A DNA stretch of 64,000 nt from Owenia fusiformis (GCA_903813345.2 CAIIXF020000010.1:28918425-28982424), one strand, 5' to 3'; numbered from the stretch's first letter, positions 49,078-62,606 are shown. Notes: a model not told the origin generated them from the letters alone. Made by a program: numbers and translations.

Positions 49078-51184
49078 CTATTATACAAGCCCTATGAACT
49101 ATCTAAGTTCAACCATTGTAAAATTCATCCAAAATGCAAACATAGTGTAGCAACAAGCCCTTTTGGGTTCCAACTACACATATCCTACAAGGCGGTGGAC
49201 TTTTAAAGGAGGGGGTCCAGAGACTTCAACCAAGACTATATAATGCAAACAAAACATGGACTGAATTCCTATTGGCTTACATAAACCACTTGACCTCTAC
49301 GCTACATACTAAAATTGTGCAAAAACGAGAACATTCATACCTTCACCAAGTTGAATACTTCCTCGGTCACCATGCTCTAACATTAGAATGTATCATTCAA
49401 GATCGAATACGGTTGAGATCAGAATCAATGAAAATACATGAACATATGAATACCTACATAATCATACCATTATTTCCATATGCCATACGTATGCCATGTT
49501 AATGAAGGCGTCTGTAAGGGACTGACATATGCTACACTGAAAATAACATTGTCTGCCAGAAAAAATGTCACGATACCCATGTTTTAAAATGAAAAATAGA
49601 GTCCAAAAGAGTGGAACTAGCAAGGAATGAAGTAAACAAGCATGTAGTCAATACTCTAAATCGTATAGAAATGTAAGAAAATCAGGGGGTGGTGCAGGGT
49701 GTAAATCTGGATATAGCAGTCATAGGGACTTGTTGAAAACTCTATATATCACATAGGAATAGGTACGCTTTACATTACCCCTTGCTCTGTAACTGTACTT
49801 GTTTTTCAGATAAACAAAGTAAATCCATACATCATGCAGAACCTCCTAGAGGTATACAACTGTATTCAAATACATCACTGTGTTTTGTACATCAACAGTA
49901 TTAATGCAACATACCCCAGATACATCCTATTTCCTGTCAAAAATTTACAAACAGATCGTTTTATTTCACGCTATTTCTCTGCAAAACTTGAATAAAGTGA
50001 AAAATGTTTTTGCATTTATATACAATTTAGAGTCTGTACTTCATGCCTATATTCTTGATTTCTTGCTTATATCTCTCTCTTTCGGGTAATCTGGAAAAGA
50101 AATATTGACTCTTGTTATATGATCAGACATTTTCCAGACAAGGTACTTAGATTATACAATGAGTCTTTCTAACTGAATTAGTTCCACTGATAACTTGAGA
50201 GCTTTTTTTCTCTGAATGTTTGGTAGACTTCTGTGTCTCAAAGGTCAATCTGCCAATGCATGTTCCATTGTGTTTCTTTTCATATTTTCATCAACTCCCT
50301 TAATGCCTGGAATTTCTAAATAATTAACAGTGTCCCCTACACAAGACAATATTTCGTGTAAAAATCACTACTTTCAATTCAATATTTAACATTTTAATAA
50401 AAAAGACCACTCTGATATTTTTTAAGATTGGACATTTCTAGTTTTTACTTCATCACAGCTGATTTCCACTCAGGGGTATGATGCAAGAATCGTAGATGCA
50501 GTGCCCATTTGTATTAATGCTGAGGAGATCACTGATGGGGTTTGAGCAACATGTTACTCCTGTAACAACACGTTACAGATTGCCTATGTACATCTGACCA
50601 TGCTAACAGTTTGTTAATTGATAGTCTAGGGATCATTAGTCTATACTTTACGTGCTTGGTATATACTTTACACAGTTATACACCTGATATATACAAATTG
50701 TACATAAAAATCAAATATAGTATCTGGCATGTAATCAATATAATGGATATAATATTACAGCATAATACATACAAGTGCATCAAATCCAGGGTTGATGTAT
50801 GTGATTTTTAAATTCTATGAGTAAAATACCATAGTTGCCTTATTAAAATGCAACTTACACCGAAAAGAGAGGAATTAGCAAGGAATAAAGTAAACAGGCA
50901 TGTAGTCAACACTCTAAATTATACAGAAATGCAAGAAAAACAGACAGTTTCTTTGATGTTATTGAGAAATTCTGTGAAATGAGGATGATCAAAATGGCAT
51001 TTTAAACCTAATACAGTATTGGTTTACTAATGATGAGTCTGATGAGCATGTGGGTTACTTCCAAAATAGTAATTATGAACAACTCATAACAGTAACAGAT
51101 ACTTGGGTTGTTTTTGATCTGTTCATATTCCCGTCACTTAGATGATGCTAATATTCCTAGGGACCTCTCCTGTGAAGGAGAGTT

Positions 51185-51665
51185 AAACTCCCAAGGTTCT
51201 CTCAAAAGAGATTCATACTCTCAAAGGAGATTCACACTCCCAAGGTTCTCTCAAAGGAGATTCATTCTTCCAGGATTCTCTCAAAGGAGATTCACACTCC
51301 CAAGATTCTCTAAAAGAAGATTCATACTCCCATGGTTCTCTCAAAGGAGATTCATACTCCCAGGGTGCTCTCAAAGGAAATTAAACTCCCAAGGTTCTTC
51401 CAAAGGAGATACATACTCCCAGGGTTCTTTCAAAGGTGATCCATACTCCCCGGGTTCTTCCAAATGACAGTCATACTCTCAGGGCTCTCTCAAAGGAGAT
51501 TCAACACTCCAAAGGTTCTTCCAAAGATGATTATACTCCCATGGTTCACTCAAATGAGGTTCATACTCCCTAAAGGAGATTCATATTACCAAGACTTTCC
51601 AGAGATTCATACTCTCAAGCGTCTCCTAAAGGAAATTGATAGTTCTAGGGTTCTCCAATTGGAGA
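51185..51665. repeat. Minisatellite, 30 bp unit, about 16 copies
   Basis: Unit blocks tctcaaaggagattca and ctcccaaggtt repeat every 30 bases; because 30 is divisible by three it keeps a frame open (repeating FSQRRFTLPR), which is a repeat artefact. Confidence 0.9.
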
Positions 51666-52423
51666 TTCAAATAAAACATTAAAATTTTGAACTATCAACT
51701 GAAATTATGCTATAAATACTAGTAATTGTGACCATTTGCAATATGATATAAAAGCAACACCTAGTTAATCTACTAATGAATTCAATCAATTTGTTATTTA
51801 ACTGACACCAATGTTACAAGATACAGTTGAGTAGATCATGCCAAATACTTAGAACTAAATATACCTCTCACCTGAATTTTAAAGTGCCAAGTTATTTCAA
51901 CCAAAATAGTATGAACATTCCTTGTCTGTTATCAACCCCCAGAACTCTCCCCTCATCCCATTTTCTCATTCGCACAAGTGGGGAATGGGGAAGGGGGGGG
52001 GGGGGGTGATCCGAGACTCAACACAAATCTATCATATATTTTTATCATAACCTTTATTATGTACTCCCCTCCAATTTTATAGAAATCAATTCAAATCAGA
52101 ATGGGAAAATTAGTTGAACAGAGAGAGATGAAAACTCAGGTTGCATCCACTACTTTTGTTCCATCTTGAGATCTGGAATTACTGAATGTTATTAAGTACA
52201 ATTATAATATCTATAATAGAACATGATCATGAACTGCATATTCATGCAAATAAAATAACCGCAGATGGCTTATATCAAATACGATACTGGACTCCCAATC
52301 TAGTAAAATATGATCATGGTTGATGTTTATAATTAAACTAAAACAGTCTAAATACTCTCTTTTCTATAATATAACTGACACCAAAACTGTCCATCAAACT
52401 TTCCTCAATCAGTATGAGGGCAC

Positions 52424-52585
52424 TGTCAATGCACACTGTCAATGCACACTGTCAATGCACACTGTCAATGCACACTGTCTATGCACACTGTCTATGCACA
52501 CTGTCAATGCACACTGTCTATGCACACTGTCAATGCACACTGTCAATACACACTGTCAATGCACACTGTCTATGCACACTGTCTT
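52424..52585. repeat. Minisatellite, 13 bp unit, about 12 copies
   Basis: Unit tgcacactgtcaa, with a variant tgtctatgcacac in at least five units. Confidence 0.95.
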
Positions 52586-52711
52586 TTCCTTTCAAGGTGG
52601 AAAGGACAAGCCTGAAAATCATTATTCATACACCCCCTCAAATAGACCTGATATAAATACACCTCCACAAATACATTTAATGTGAATGATACAGTTATTT
52701 AGCTTGTCAAT

Positions 52712-52781
52712 AGAATAATAACATACTGAACTGTAGAATAATAACATACTGGACTGTAGAATAATAACATACTGGACTGTA
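52712..52781. repeat. Short tandem repeat, 23 bp unit, three copies
   Basis: agaataataacatactgg followed by actgt, three times in a row. Confidence 0.9.
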
Positions 52782-53223
52782 TAAAATACAGTCTAAAGGA
52801 TTGCTTCATATATCTAAGTATCATTCTCATTGTATATTGACAATGTTTTCTTGGGGCTATATACTAGAGTGCATTTTTGATACTGTGTGAGTAAAACTCT
52901 TCACAAACCTTTGACAAGGTCACATAAGGTGTTTCCCAAACTCCCCCCCCACCTCTTTCGCTTATTTTTCATTTCCCAAGCAAGTATACTTTCATCATAT
53001 TCCCTACCCACTCTTTGCTAGGAAGTTTGGGAAGCAGTTCATCTTGTATTTCCAAGGTATGGAGATTTAAATTGAAAATCAAACTGGTATGAGAGACTTT
53101 GGAAACAGATAGATGGGAACACTGAAACCCGATGCAGAACTCAACTCAGCTGTTAACACACTGAGCCAAAAGAATGAAACATACACACTGAACAAAATAT
53201 TTTAGGTAACAGTTAACCCTTAC

Positions 53224-53308
53224 CAGCTTCCCCAAACTTCATAACGGGCATCGATAACCTCCGTCTCATATTCGGCTTCTTCTTTTTATCTTTCTTTTCA
53301 GACATCAT
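53224..53308 (-). CDS. ARHGEF11/ARHGEF12-like (RhoGEF2): RhoGEF coding exon 1 (start codon, basic N-terminus)
   Basis: The exon opens with two consecutive ATG codons (53308 and 53305), encodes 28 residues beginning MMSEKKDKKKKPNMRRR, and ends one base into the next codon at a good donor (G|GTAAGG). A run of Lys/Arg covers residues 5-17, then LSMPVMKFGEA follows; the basic patch could contact membrane lipids or act as a nuclear localisation signal (inference). It is too short for a whole domain. It lies on the same strand as the other exons, upstream of the PDZ remnant, and its outgoing phase 1 matches the candidate exon at 43487-43524. Assignment to this gene rests on strand, order and phase, not on a conserved motif. 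Confidence 0.65.
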
Positions 53309-54560
53309 TATTTCCGTAATAATCCGATTGTTGTATATCCAATTATTTAAGATAATCCAAGGTCAATGTGTATCTAGTGTGCTATTTTTATATTTTAAGT
53401 AGCATTTAGCATTTTGCTTATCTCCATTGTTAATTGTTGAAGCATCTAAAGCTATAATTACAAAAATCCAGTGAGTTCAATCTTGCACGGTTAATAATCC
53501 CAATGCTTTGTTAATACTAAATCCTATTTCTAAAGTGATATTATTTCCAATATATCTTCTATTTCCAATATATGTTTTCACTATTGCTAGATCAATTCAT
53601 CATGCTATAATTTTATAATAATGATTACAACTCCAAGGTTATTCATAGCATTTAGTTCCACGATTAAACCTCCCTGCTGCGTTTTCCTTTAAAAACCAAT
53701 CATTTTAGTTAATCCAATTCTTATTGAAAACATAACATACTGATTTCACGAGACCTTTCACTAGTCGAATAACGAATAATTGTATCCAATATTCACCTAT
53801 GTCAGGAATCGTTTCAGCTATACGCTATCTGATGTCAGCTACTGACACTTAGGAGAACCCTATTAGTAAACACGCTACTGTATTTTTTAACAATTATGAA
53901 TATATTTTTCGTGTTCTCTGATCCCAATCATCTTTGTGATTCAGTATCACCGTGACCTCGTTTACAAATTAAACACTTCTCATATTTTGCCGTCACTGAA
54001 TGGAATTTATGTATGAGTCGGAAATATATTTTAATTAAGTTTCTATTTTTATATGCTGATCGTATCGTAAGTGTCACTATATCATATAAAAGAAATGTCA
54101 GTCCAAGTTAAATGTCAGAGTTTTATTTACAAAGAAACATCCCAAAAATTCAGTGATAAATATAGACCAATCCTCGTGACTGAATGAAAGCTGCAGAAAT
54201 CTCAATCTCTTTTAGTCCCGGTTTGCCGCAAATATGTTTTAGCAATGTTATATTTGAAAATCCAGAGTTACTATTTATACAGTGTATGAGTGCTAATTTC
54301 TAGGCTGTCTGTTTTTCTGTTTTCTTAAAACAATCGTTATTCAATCTTCTAAAGTTATGTTAACTCCTATGTCACATATAAAATAAACTACAAGTGCTAA
54401 TTTTCAGTGTCAATGATCAAACTGTCATTCCATCTACATTAGCTCATGGATGTCATCATTTTGACTGCCGTCTGCAAGAGGGACTGCCGTCTGCTGCAAC
54501 TGACTGCCGTCTGCAACTATTCACTGTTCCTTGCTAATTCCTGTTTTTTCCTATATTTCC
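53309..54560 (-). promoter_or_regulatory. Presumed 5' UTR and promoter region of the RhoGEF
   Basis: Immediately upstream of the first ATG; no coding frame and few of the family repeats that crowd the rest of the window, which fits a promoter-proximal region. At 54462-54520 the word gactgccgtctgc occurs three times. I cannot place the transcription start or a 5' non-coding exon. Confidence 0.35.
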
Positions 54561-57500
54561 TAAGGAATCTAAAAAGATGCCTGATGTGACTGTAGTCTAT
54601 CTACAAAACCTTCCAACTCGTTGGTAATAAAGTATCATATTAGAGCCTGGCACATACTCTCCCACGTCTAAACATTCTGTCCAATCATGTTTATTCCATG
54701 TTTTTTCTCTCTAAAATTTGAATAAACTGCCTGATTTTCTTGCATTTCTATATAATTCAGAATGTCAACTACATGCCTGTTAACTTTATTCTTTCAAGAT
54801 CTCATTCTTTTCTACTCAATATTGCATTTCAAAACATGACCATTGCTACATTTTTCCTATGGGTATACTCTATAACGCCTACAATTATAGAGTCCAGAGG
54901 GTAGAAAACTAAATTCTGTTTACTAATCTGATATATAAGTTTTAGTGAGTTGAAATGATTTTAACTCTAATAACTGCAAAGTAATTTCCCATGTGACCTG
55001 AACTTGAGTAAATATGATAACACACAAATTCTGATAAATGCAAATGTCCCAAATATTCTAACAGTCAGGCCAGGCAGATAATCTACAGTGCCTATAAATT
55101 TAAATGTGCAACAATAATCTATAATCCTCTATATATCCCGTAGTATGAGTTCTATAAATATTTCATCATGTCTGTCAATGGATTTGCACCCATTCTAAAT
55201 CACAGTCCATCATGTGTTTTCATAAATATCTCCCCCAAAACTTGAATGAGCTGTCTGATTTTTTGTTATTTCTATACAATTTATAGTCTTAACTACATGC
55301 CTGTTTACTTTATTCCTTGCTAATTCCACTCTTTTTCACTCTATTTTGCATCTGAAACACATGACCCTCTTCAGATTTATTTATGAGCATCAGGTGCTAT
55401 AAAACCTACTCCTTCTGTGCACTTGAATACAGTTTCCACTTTGAAGTCTTTGTGTTATCTTTCAATAAACTACTTCTCCTTTGAAAATTCGCTCAATTAA
55501 TATCAAAAACCGATAAACAATTATTATAAAAAGTTTATTAAAACGTCCATCTACAATCTGTTGGTGGTATGCCTCACAAGTTAAAAATTCATCTTGTTTT
55601 GGCTTTAAAATCAAACTACTGTTATTACTATGTAAACAAACACCAGTTTAGAAATACCTTGTACATTATGCTGTATGTACAAAGTGTACACAAGCACTAA
55701 ATAGAAATACCAAGTATATTACTAATTTAACCTTTTGATATATTCTACTTCACATCAAGTGTTGAATGTCACAAAATAGAAATCTGTCTTTGGGATTCAA
55801 CTTGATTCAAAAATCCTCCATTTGTTTCCTGATTATTGTTTCACCAATATTTCAACCAATTAGACGATATCATATCGCTGTTTAATTTTCATATTATTTA
55901 TTCCCATATTCCTCTGTTGTTTCCTATTAATTCCTTGTATCCATTCTCACCCATTAATACTTTAACTGTATCAATTACATACTGTACATCTGTCTGTGGT
56001 CTAACCTTAAAACTAAAATCTAAAATTCAAAAACACATTTACCCCAAAGGTATTTTGTCTATCTTTCATGTGAAAACAACATACATTGGCCATAAACTTT
56101 AATTTCATATCACAAATTTTCAAGGTTCATTTTATTCATAAACTCAACACATGCAATTTATAATATAATATCCGTCAATGTTTAACACCAAATAAGGAGG
56201 TTGCAGTCAAGTGCACATCCAAGAAAAAAATCCAGTAATTAACCAATGTTAATCAATAGAGGAGTTTCTATATAGATTTGAAATCTCGCAAATTCTCGGT
56301 TTTTGTGAGATTTTAAGAGATTTGCACATTAAACTCTAGTGAGGTAGTCTTCATTGCATTATGGGATCTACAGCCTATATTCCAAGCGTTAGATAAAGAG
56401 GGACTGAAAAATCAGAATGGGTAGTCTCATATTGATATATTTCTCGAAGCATTGCACTATACTGACAGCACTTTCATATAACATCCATACCAGCATAATA
56501 ATGTGATCCGACTTCAGTTATATATAACATCAGATAATAATAAATAGGTATGTATGTCATGTTACCAGAAAATCATTCCAATTTTATTATGTATTACATG
56601 GATCCCTTATTTGAATAAATAATTAAATTCCTTGTCTGACTTAATCTAGAATATTTTCTAATTATCTTGTTTATTTTAAATCATTTGTCAAGGGAAATCT
56701 TGATATTCATTCCATGGCAAGGTATATCAGCTGACCTAAGATACCCTAGCCACATGAAATGTTAAATAGTAATAGAAAGTCACATTAGTTCATCCTTTAA
56801 AATGCAAAATTGAGTGGAATAGCCACAAAATAGCAAGGAATAAAAGAAACAGTTATGAAGTATATACTCTAAATTGTATGAAAATGCCTGAAAATCAAGA
56901 ACTTTATTCAAATTTTTTAGAGATATTGAAGGAAATAAGAGACTCATATAGCTTTAAATTCTCCTAAATAAAATCAGAGGTCAAAGCCACATGCTAAAAC
57001 TTCAAGTCATGTTTCTTCATTCCATTCCTCTCATTTCCTTGAATTTTTAAAGAATTTTGATTACGTTATGCCTGTATACTTTTTTCATTACTTTTTTGCA
57101 TATCAAATAAATCGAAAAAATAAATGATATTTTATCAGTGGGCACATGTAAAAAGTATTAAAATCAGCAGTTATTTTCGCATTTCAACACTATGTTTCTA
57201 AACAACACCCATAAAAATGTCACAAGATCCACTGATTTCTTTCTGCATATCCAGAATTGCCCATGAGAAAATATGACACAAGGTCACGTTTTCAAATGAA
57301 AATAAAGCGGAAAAGAGTGGAATCAGCATGAAATAAACTAAACTGGCATATAGTAAACACTCTAAATTATATAGAAAGATAAGAAAAAGAGGCAGTCCAT
57401 TCAGATTTTCCAGAGAAAATGTAAGAAATGGACACAATATGAGAAACGACTTAAAACATAGGTATTCATTACATACCATAAAGCAGAGCTCCTTGTACCA

Positions 57501-58589
57501 TGTAGGTTTGAGTTGACTTGTTTTTTCTTACATAAAATTTGCTCTTGATTCCCCCATCTTGGTTTCCCATGGGATGTATTTCCAAGATTGACAGCCTGTT
57601 AACTGTTATATTTTCCCATTGACTACGATGTAAAACACAAGTTGGAGGGGGAAGGGGCTAGGATTATACCATCCCGTCTGTGTCAGTCTACTTCCTTACT
57701 TTACAGGCTTGACATATTTGTAGATTACTCATGCATCTTAACCCCCCCCCCCATCCCCTTGTAATTCATCTCTAAAGCTTTGATGCAAGAGAACCAAGCA
57801 CATCTACCATATTCAGCTTGGTCCAATATATGTTTCAGACTGACATAACAAAGTGAGTCCGAACCATATGAAGCTGAAAAGCGATTGTTTTATGAATTCA
57901 TGAAATGTATTTTGTAACCAGGTGGATGTCGATTGCAGCGTTTGTCTCCAGGGTAATATTATTACATTATGCCTAATCACAGCAATTATCAAGTTTGAAT
58001 CATTCATAATAAAACACTAACTAAAGTCATTATGATTTTCATTGTAAAAAGCAGACAAAAAGCAGACGTCAACTCAGATCACATTTTTCTCTCTAAAATT
58101 TGAAAGAACTGCTGGATTTTCTTGTATTTCTATACAATTTAGAGTGTCTACTACATGGCTATTAACTTTATTTCATGCTAATTCCTCTCTATTCCCACAC
58201 AATTTTGTATTTCAAAACAAGACCATTGTGACAATTTAGTATTTCAAACCTGTATTATTTTACACTTTTTGAAAGGAGGATGCGGAAATATGTTCTAAAA
58301 TAGCAAATGGGAAAAATTACCTCATTCCAAATACAGCTGTTTCCATTAAGTAATAATGATTACTTTTCCTAGAAAATTCACTTTGGTTATTCTTTCCAAG
58401 ATTTCAATTTCCTCTTAATGTTTTGAAAATCTGTTTATTGAAATTATTACTCAATCTCGCTTTTTATCTGAATAAACAGTCAAAAATAAGAGAAATAAAA
58501 TAATATTTTTGCAGATACTGCAACTATATAATGCCTTACATTCATTTTATATTCAAACTCCAAACAAACATTTGAGATATTTAAGATAT

Positions 58590-58765
58590 CGGCACGTAGC
58601 CAGAGGGGGGGATCAAGGGAATTTGAGCCCCCTCCCCCCTTCTCCTCTGACCAAAAACTCTTCCAAAATCATGCAATTTTTTTCACCATTCTGAGCACTT
58701 TCCAAATCATTTCGGGATCAAAGTTGCCAAATATGATCCTCTCCTAGAAATCTTTGAAAAGTGAA
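58590..58765. mobile_element. Miniature element, gtagccagggg family
   Basis: Starts gcacgtagccagagg; shares tcatgcaa and tttttcaccattctgagcac with the copy at 42543-42722. Confidence 0.5.
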
Positions 58766-59000
58766 CTGTTGATTCATCTGATATAGTAAGAGGATAGAGT
58801 GACTAACTGATGGGAATACAGGGTAAAAAGGCACCTTGTCAGTCAATGGAATCTAATGGCGTTTTATATCCATCAATGTATATCTGGATGTTGATAACCG
58901 AGATACCTATTTAAGGCAAAGTAATTTGTTATGGAACTGTGTATTTTTACACAGCAAAAGATATAACTTAGTCCTCTCAATTTAAAAGGAAGAAAAATGT

Positions 59001-59565
59001 AACACAAGGCATTAACATGCAAAATGTCACTACATGCCATTTGTTATGAAACTGTACTTATAAAGATCAATGTAGTCTTGTAAATTCAAAAGGAAGAAAA
59101 AGAAAAGAAAAGACATTACCATACAAAATGTCACTACATGCCATTTGTTATGAAACTGTACTTATAAAGATCAATGTAGTCTTGTCAATTCAAAAGGAAG
59201 AAAAAGAAAACAAAAGGCATTACCATACAAAATGTCACTATATGCCATTTGTTATGAAACTGTGTACTTTTAAAGATCAATGTTACGTCTTGTCAATTCA
59301 AAAGGAAGAAAAAGAAAACAAAAGGCATTACCATACAAAATGTCACTATATGCCATTTGTTATGAAACTGTGTACTTTTAAAGATCAATGTTACGTCTTG
59401 TCAATTCAAAAGGAAGAAAAAGAAAACAAAAGGCATTACCATACAAAATGTCACTATATGCCATTTGTTATGAAACTGTGTACTTTTAAAGATCAATGTA
59501 GTCTTGTCAATTCAAAAGGAAGAAAAAGAAAATACAAGGCATTAACATGCAAAATGTTACTACCT
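59001..59565. repeat. Tandem repeat, 104-108 bp unit, about five copies
   Basis: ccatttgttatgaaactg recurs at about 59037, 59141, 59245, 59353 and 59461. The spacing change from 104 to 108 reflects a four-base insertion (gt and ac additions). Single or partial units also occur near 36720, 60240, 62636 and 62870. Confidence 0.9.
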
Positions 59566-61904
59566 GCCATTTGTTACAGACACCAACCACAGAATAATAA
59601 TAAAAGATTCTTGGTGATCTCCCCAGTTTTTTCTCAATGTGAAGATAAACCCTTAATTTTTCTGTTTTGGTCCAGATATCTCAATATTTGATATTTGACA
59701 GCATAGGGTGTCATTTTTGAATTATAACATTGATGTTAGGAGATCACTGGTTTTATTTTATTAGTTGATTTGGTTAATTGGGGTTTACATGTATTGGTAT
59801 TTCTAATGTTGCCACTCGTTCTTTCAATCATATAAAATGATGAGGAATATATTCAAATTACAAAAAAGAGTTGAAATCTAATATAGGATACGTATTGCGT
59901 TTTACGCATGGGACATTACGAAGACATCTACGTCATATTAACTATTGAAACAGTCTATTTTTATGATATCCTTTGATTAATTTCTTCAGTATGCCTAGCT
60001 ACATAGCTTCAGTAAATTACACTTACTTTTACCTGATACCAATATTAATAACATTCCAATATTAATAATATTCCTATATTAAGGCCAAGTTTATTTTGAA
60101 GTGTTATCAATGTTTCCTTAAAATTAAAATAAACAATCTCATCTGTTTTAGTTGTAATTCAATATATATGTATAGACCAAATTGTTTTATTATTTTGTGT
60201 AAATTCCTTTTTATGTGATAATTCATGAAACTATCAAAATGTCATCACCTGCCATTTGTTACAGATGCCAACCACTGAATGCCAAACACCAACTGCCAAA
60301 CACTATCCACAAAAAAAGTTAGAGAATATAACAATATGCAAGGAATAAAGTAAACAGGTATGCTCTAAGTTATGAAGATATACAAGAAAATCAGACACTT
60401 TGTTCCAATTCCAGAAAGAAATGTATTTGAATATGCATAAGCTAGTCTGAGCTTATATCTTAATGTTGTACATGTGATTGATCCCGTGTTATGATGACAC
60501 TACAAATCAAACAATGGCATTTTTCAAATAATAGATATGTCATTGATGCTTCGGAATTTATTCTATAATTGTTGCTTATTGATTCTTTGACATTGAAGGA
60601 TGATTCAGAAAACTATGACAACCAGTGTCATGACTCCCCCTCCCCGCTACTTACTATAGCCAACCAACCTGTTTATTAACATACAACATGTTTTACGGCA
60701 GGGAGTGGGGTAACAAAAAGCGTAAAATAAACCTGTGTTTGTATCATGCATGTATCATGAAACTGAACCTATTTTGTTACCGCCTATGAGCGCAACAGGT
60801 TCTAGTTTTTTAGTGGTGCCACATTTTGCAATTATAGCCTTACTCTGTTGTTTTGAAGTGATTATCTCAAACATAAGCAGGTTTTTTACAAGGCTTGTTT
60901 GTTTACAAATGAGTATACCCCTACAACAAACCAAAATAATGAACTTTTTTATAGTTAGACTTTCAGGCCATGACCTGCTAAAGAAAGATCAAAGACACAT
61001 AATTGAAATGCAAAATAGAGAACGAAGGCAAGGAAATAGCAAGGAATGAAGCAAACATGCATGTAGTGAACACTCCAAATTGTACAGAAATGCCAGGAAA
61101 TCTGACACTTCATTCAAATTTTAGAGAGAAATTGAGTGAAACAAGCTCAGATTTTCCCTGGACAACACCTGGATTCAACAAAACACCACACTGTTTTTTT
61201 TAATTACGAACAACAAAGGACAAATTCTAACTTTTAATGATTTGGTCCCAAGCTAAATGCTGGAAGCATACATGTAACATGAATTGACAAATATATGCTA
61301 ATCATATTTGATGTGGTATGAATACAAGTATTTTAGAAAAAGGATCCCTGTAGGTGAACTTCAGAAGTCTAGTCTAACTTTACTATACAGACATAAATTA
61401 CACCTGTTTTGGTCTTGTATTGTGACAATTCCTGTAGGTATCACCAGAGATCTATTTCAAAATGTAAAAGTGTTAAAGTGTTTCTCCCATTTATTCCCCT
61501 AATAGAATGCTACCAACTAATGCAGTTACAAGACAAAGTAGTAATCTTCCCAGTCTTAAAACAACCAGGCACCCAATTGAGAATTAAGAAAAAAAAATTA
61601 TCTTGTAACCAGCTGAAATACTATTTTCAAAAATACTATTTTCAACTAGCTAATCATTAGTATAATCATAACAAGCGAGATTATTCATTGGAATTAGTCT
61701 ATCAACATGCCTCTGAACATAATATTTCCTAATATCTGTGTATGTGTGTATTGGTAGAATGCATGGGGTAACCTGTATGCCCCATATGATGGAGTAATGA
61801 CATGATAGTTAATAGAAGATCTACAGTAAAACTTGCCTAATTGGGACACTACTGGGCCTGGCCAAAAATCTTCAAAATTGGCACATGTTCATACTTTGAG
61901 GTTT

Positions 61905-62606
61905 TTAACCTTTACCATGCTGCCTTATTTCAGCAAATATATCCCACGCAACTGGCTTATTTTTCAAAGAGTGCAAAAAATGATATACCTGGACTAAATA
62001 ATTAATATCTCAATAACTACTGAATGAATCTGGATAAAATTTTCACAAAGGGAAGATACAGTGGCCTGGCTCATGAAAAAAATGTTCTCATGAATTTTTT
62101 CGTACATTAACACGACTGGGCATAAATATACCATGAATACTCCTCCGGAATCCGCCGCTCTGCCTCTTCGTCTGGTCAGAATCCAAATCTGAATTTGCAG
62201 CGATCGAATGTTCAATTTTTCAATTCAGAAAATATTCTAGTTTCTATTTTCGATGACCGTTATCGGCTTCCAAGAGCCTAAAGAGCTCGAAATCGTGATC
62301 CATTTCCTCCACATTTTCGTTGATATCGTATTTGTCCACCATTTTGTACGATTCGTTCACTAAAAACGACTAAAACACTGTTTAAATTGTTGAATTGAGA
62401 ATTATTTTTCGAAATATCGCCATTTCTAGGTCAACAGGAAGTCATATTAGGCACTGAATAAATCGGGCAATCTAATTGGACAATACGAATGGCGCGAAAA
62501 AGTAAAGTTTTTAAAAGTTTGAAATCGGGCGTACGGGTCCGCCGGCAGTTGTGAGAGAAATTTTAGTCTCGGCGGACGAGTCCGCCGGCAGCACGCTAAA
62601 GGTTAA
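61905..62606. mobile_element. TTAA-flanked piggyBac-like non-autonomous element
   Basis: TTAA at 61905-61908 and 62603-62606; ends CCTTTACCATGCTGCC and the complement CCTTTAGCGTGCTGCC. 694 bp. Near the right end the words gtccgccggca and cggcggac form subterminal repeats. It contains a 32-residue minus-strand frame (62244-62342). Confidence 0.75.
62244..62342 (-). pseudogene. Short reading frame, possible transposase N-terminal remnant
   Basis: ATG at 62342 to TAG at 62244; begins MVDKYDINENVEEMDHDFEL and is strongly acidic. Acidic N-termini are usual in piggyBac transposases, and the frame sits inside a TTAA element, so a leftover of the parent transposase start is plausible. No catalytic region is present. 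Confidence 0.35.

Larger units (their letters stand above)
1805..53308 (-). other. ARHGEF11/ARHGEF12-like (RhoGEF2): Gene span: RGSL/C1 Rho guanine nucleotide exchange factor, 5' part
   Basis: This is the visible part of a single multi-exon gene on the minus strand. Domain order along the protein is basic N-terminus, PDZ (C-terminal strand only recognised), Ser/Pro linker, short coiled coil, acidic linker, RGS-like domain and C1 zinc finger. Proteins of this family couple activated G-alpha12/13 to RhoA: the RGSL domain binds G-alpha, the PDZ domain binds receptor or plexin C-termini, and the DH-PH tandem exchanges GDP for GTP on Rho. The DH-PH part is not in the window and should lie to the left of 1805. 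Vertebrate ARHGEF11/12 lack the C1 domain; Drosophila RhoGEF2 has it. Exon phases join consistently throughout except across the unlocated PDZ exon or exons. Confidence 0.9.

Noticed and set aside
51108-51682. Plus-strand open frames repeating FSQRRF.LP
   Set aside because: The 30 bp minisatellite unit is divisible by three and keeps frames open; no evidence of coding.
52320-52685. Plus-strand frames reading repeated NAHC and MHTV
   Set aside because: Read-through of the 13 bp minisatellite in two frames.
59128-59691. 187-residue plus-strand open frame
   Set aside because: It is produced by the 104-108 bp tandem repeat; the protein is the repeat read through, with no start context or domain.
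60735-61049. 104-residue plus-strand frame
   Set aside because: Its end lies in a dispersed 170 bp repeat and the rest shows no recognisable domain.
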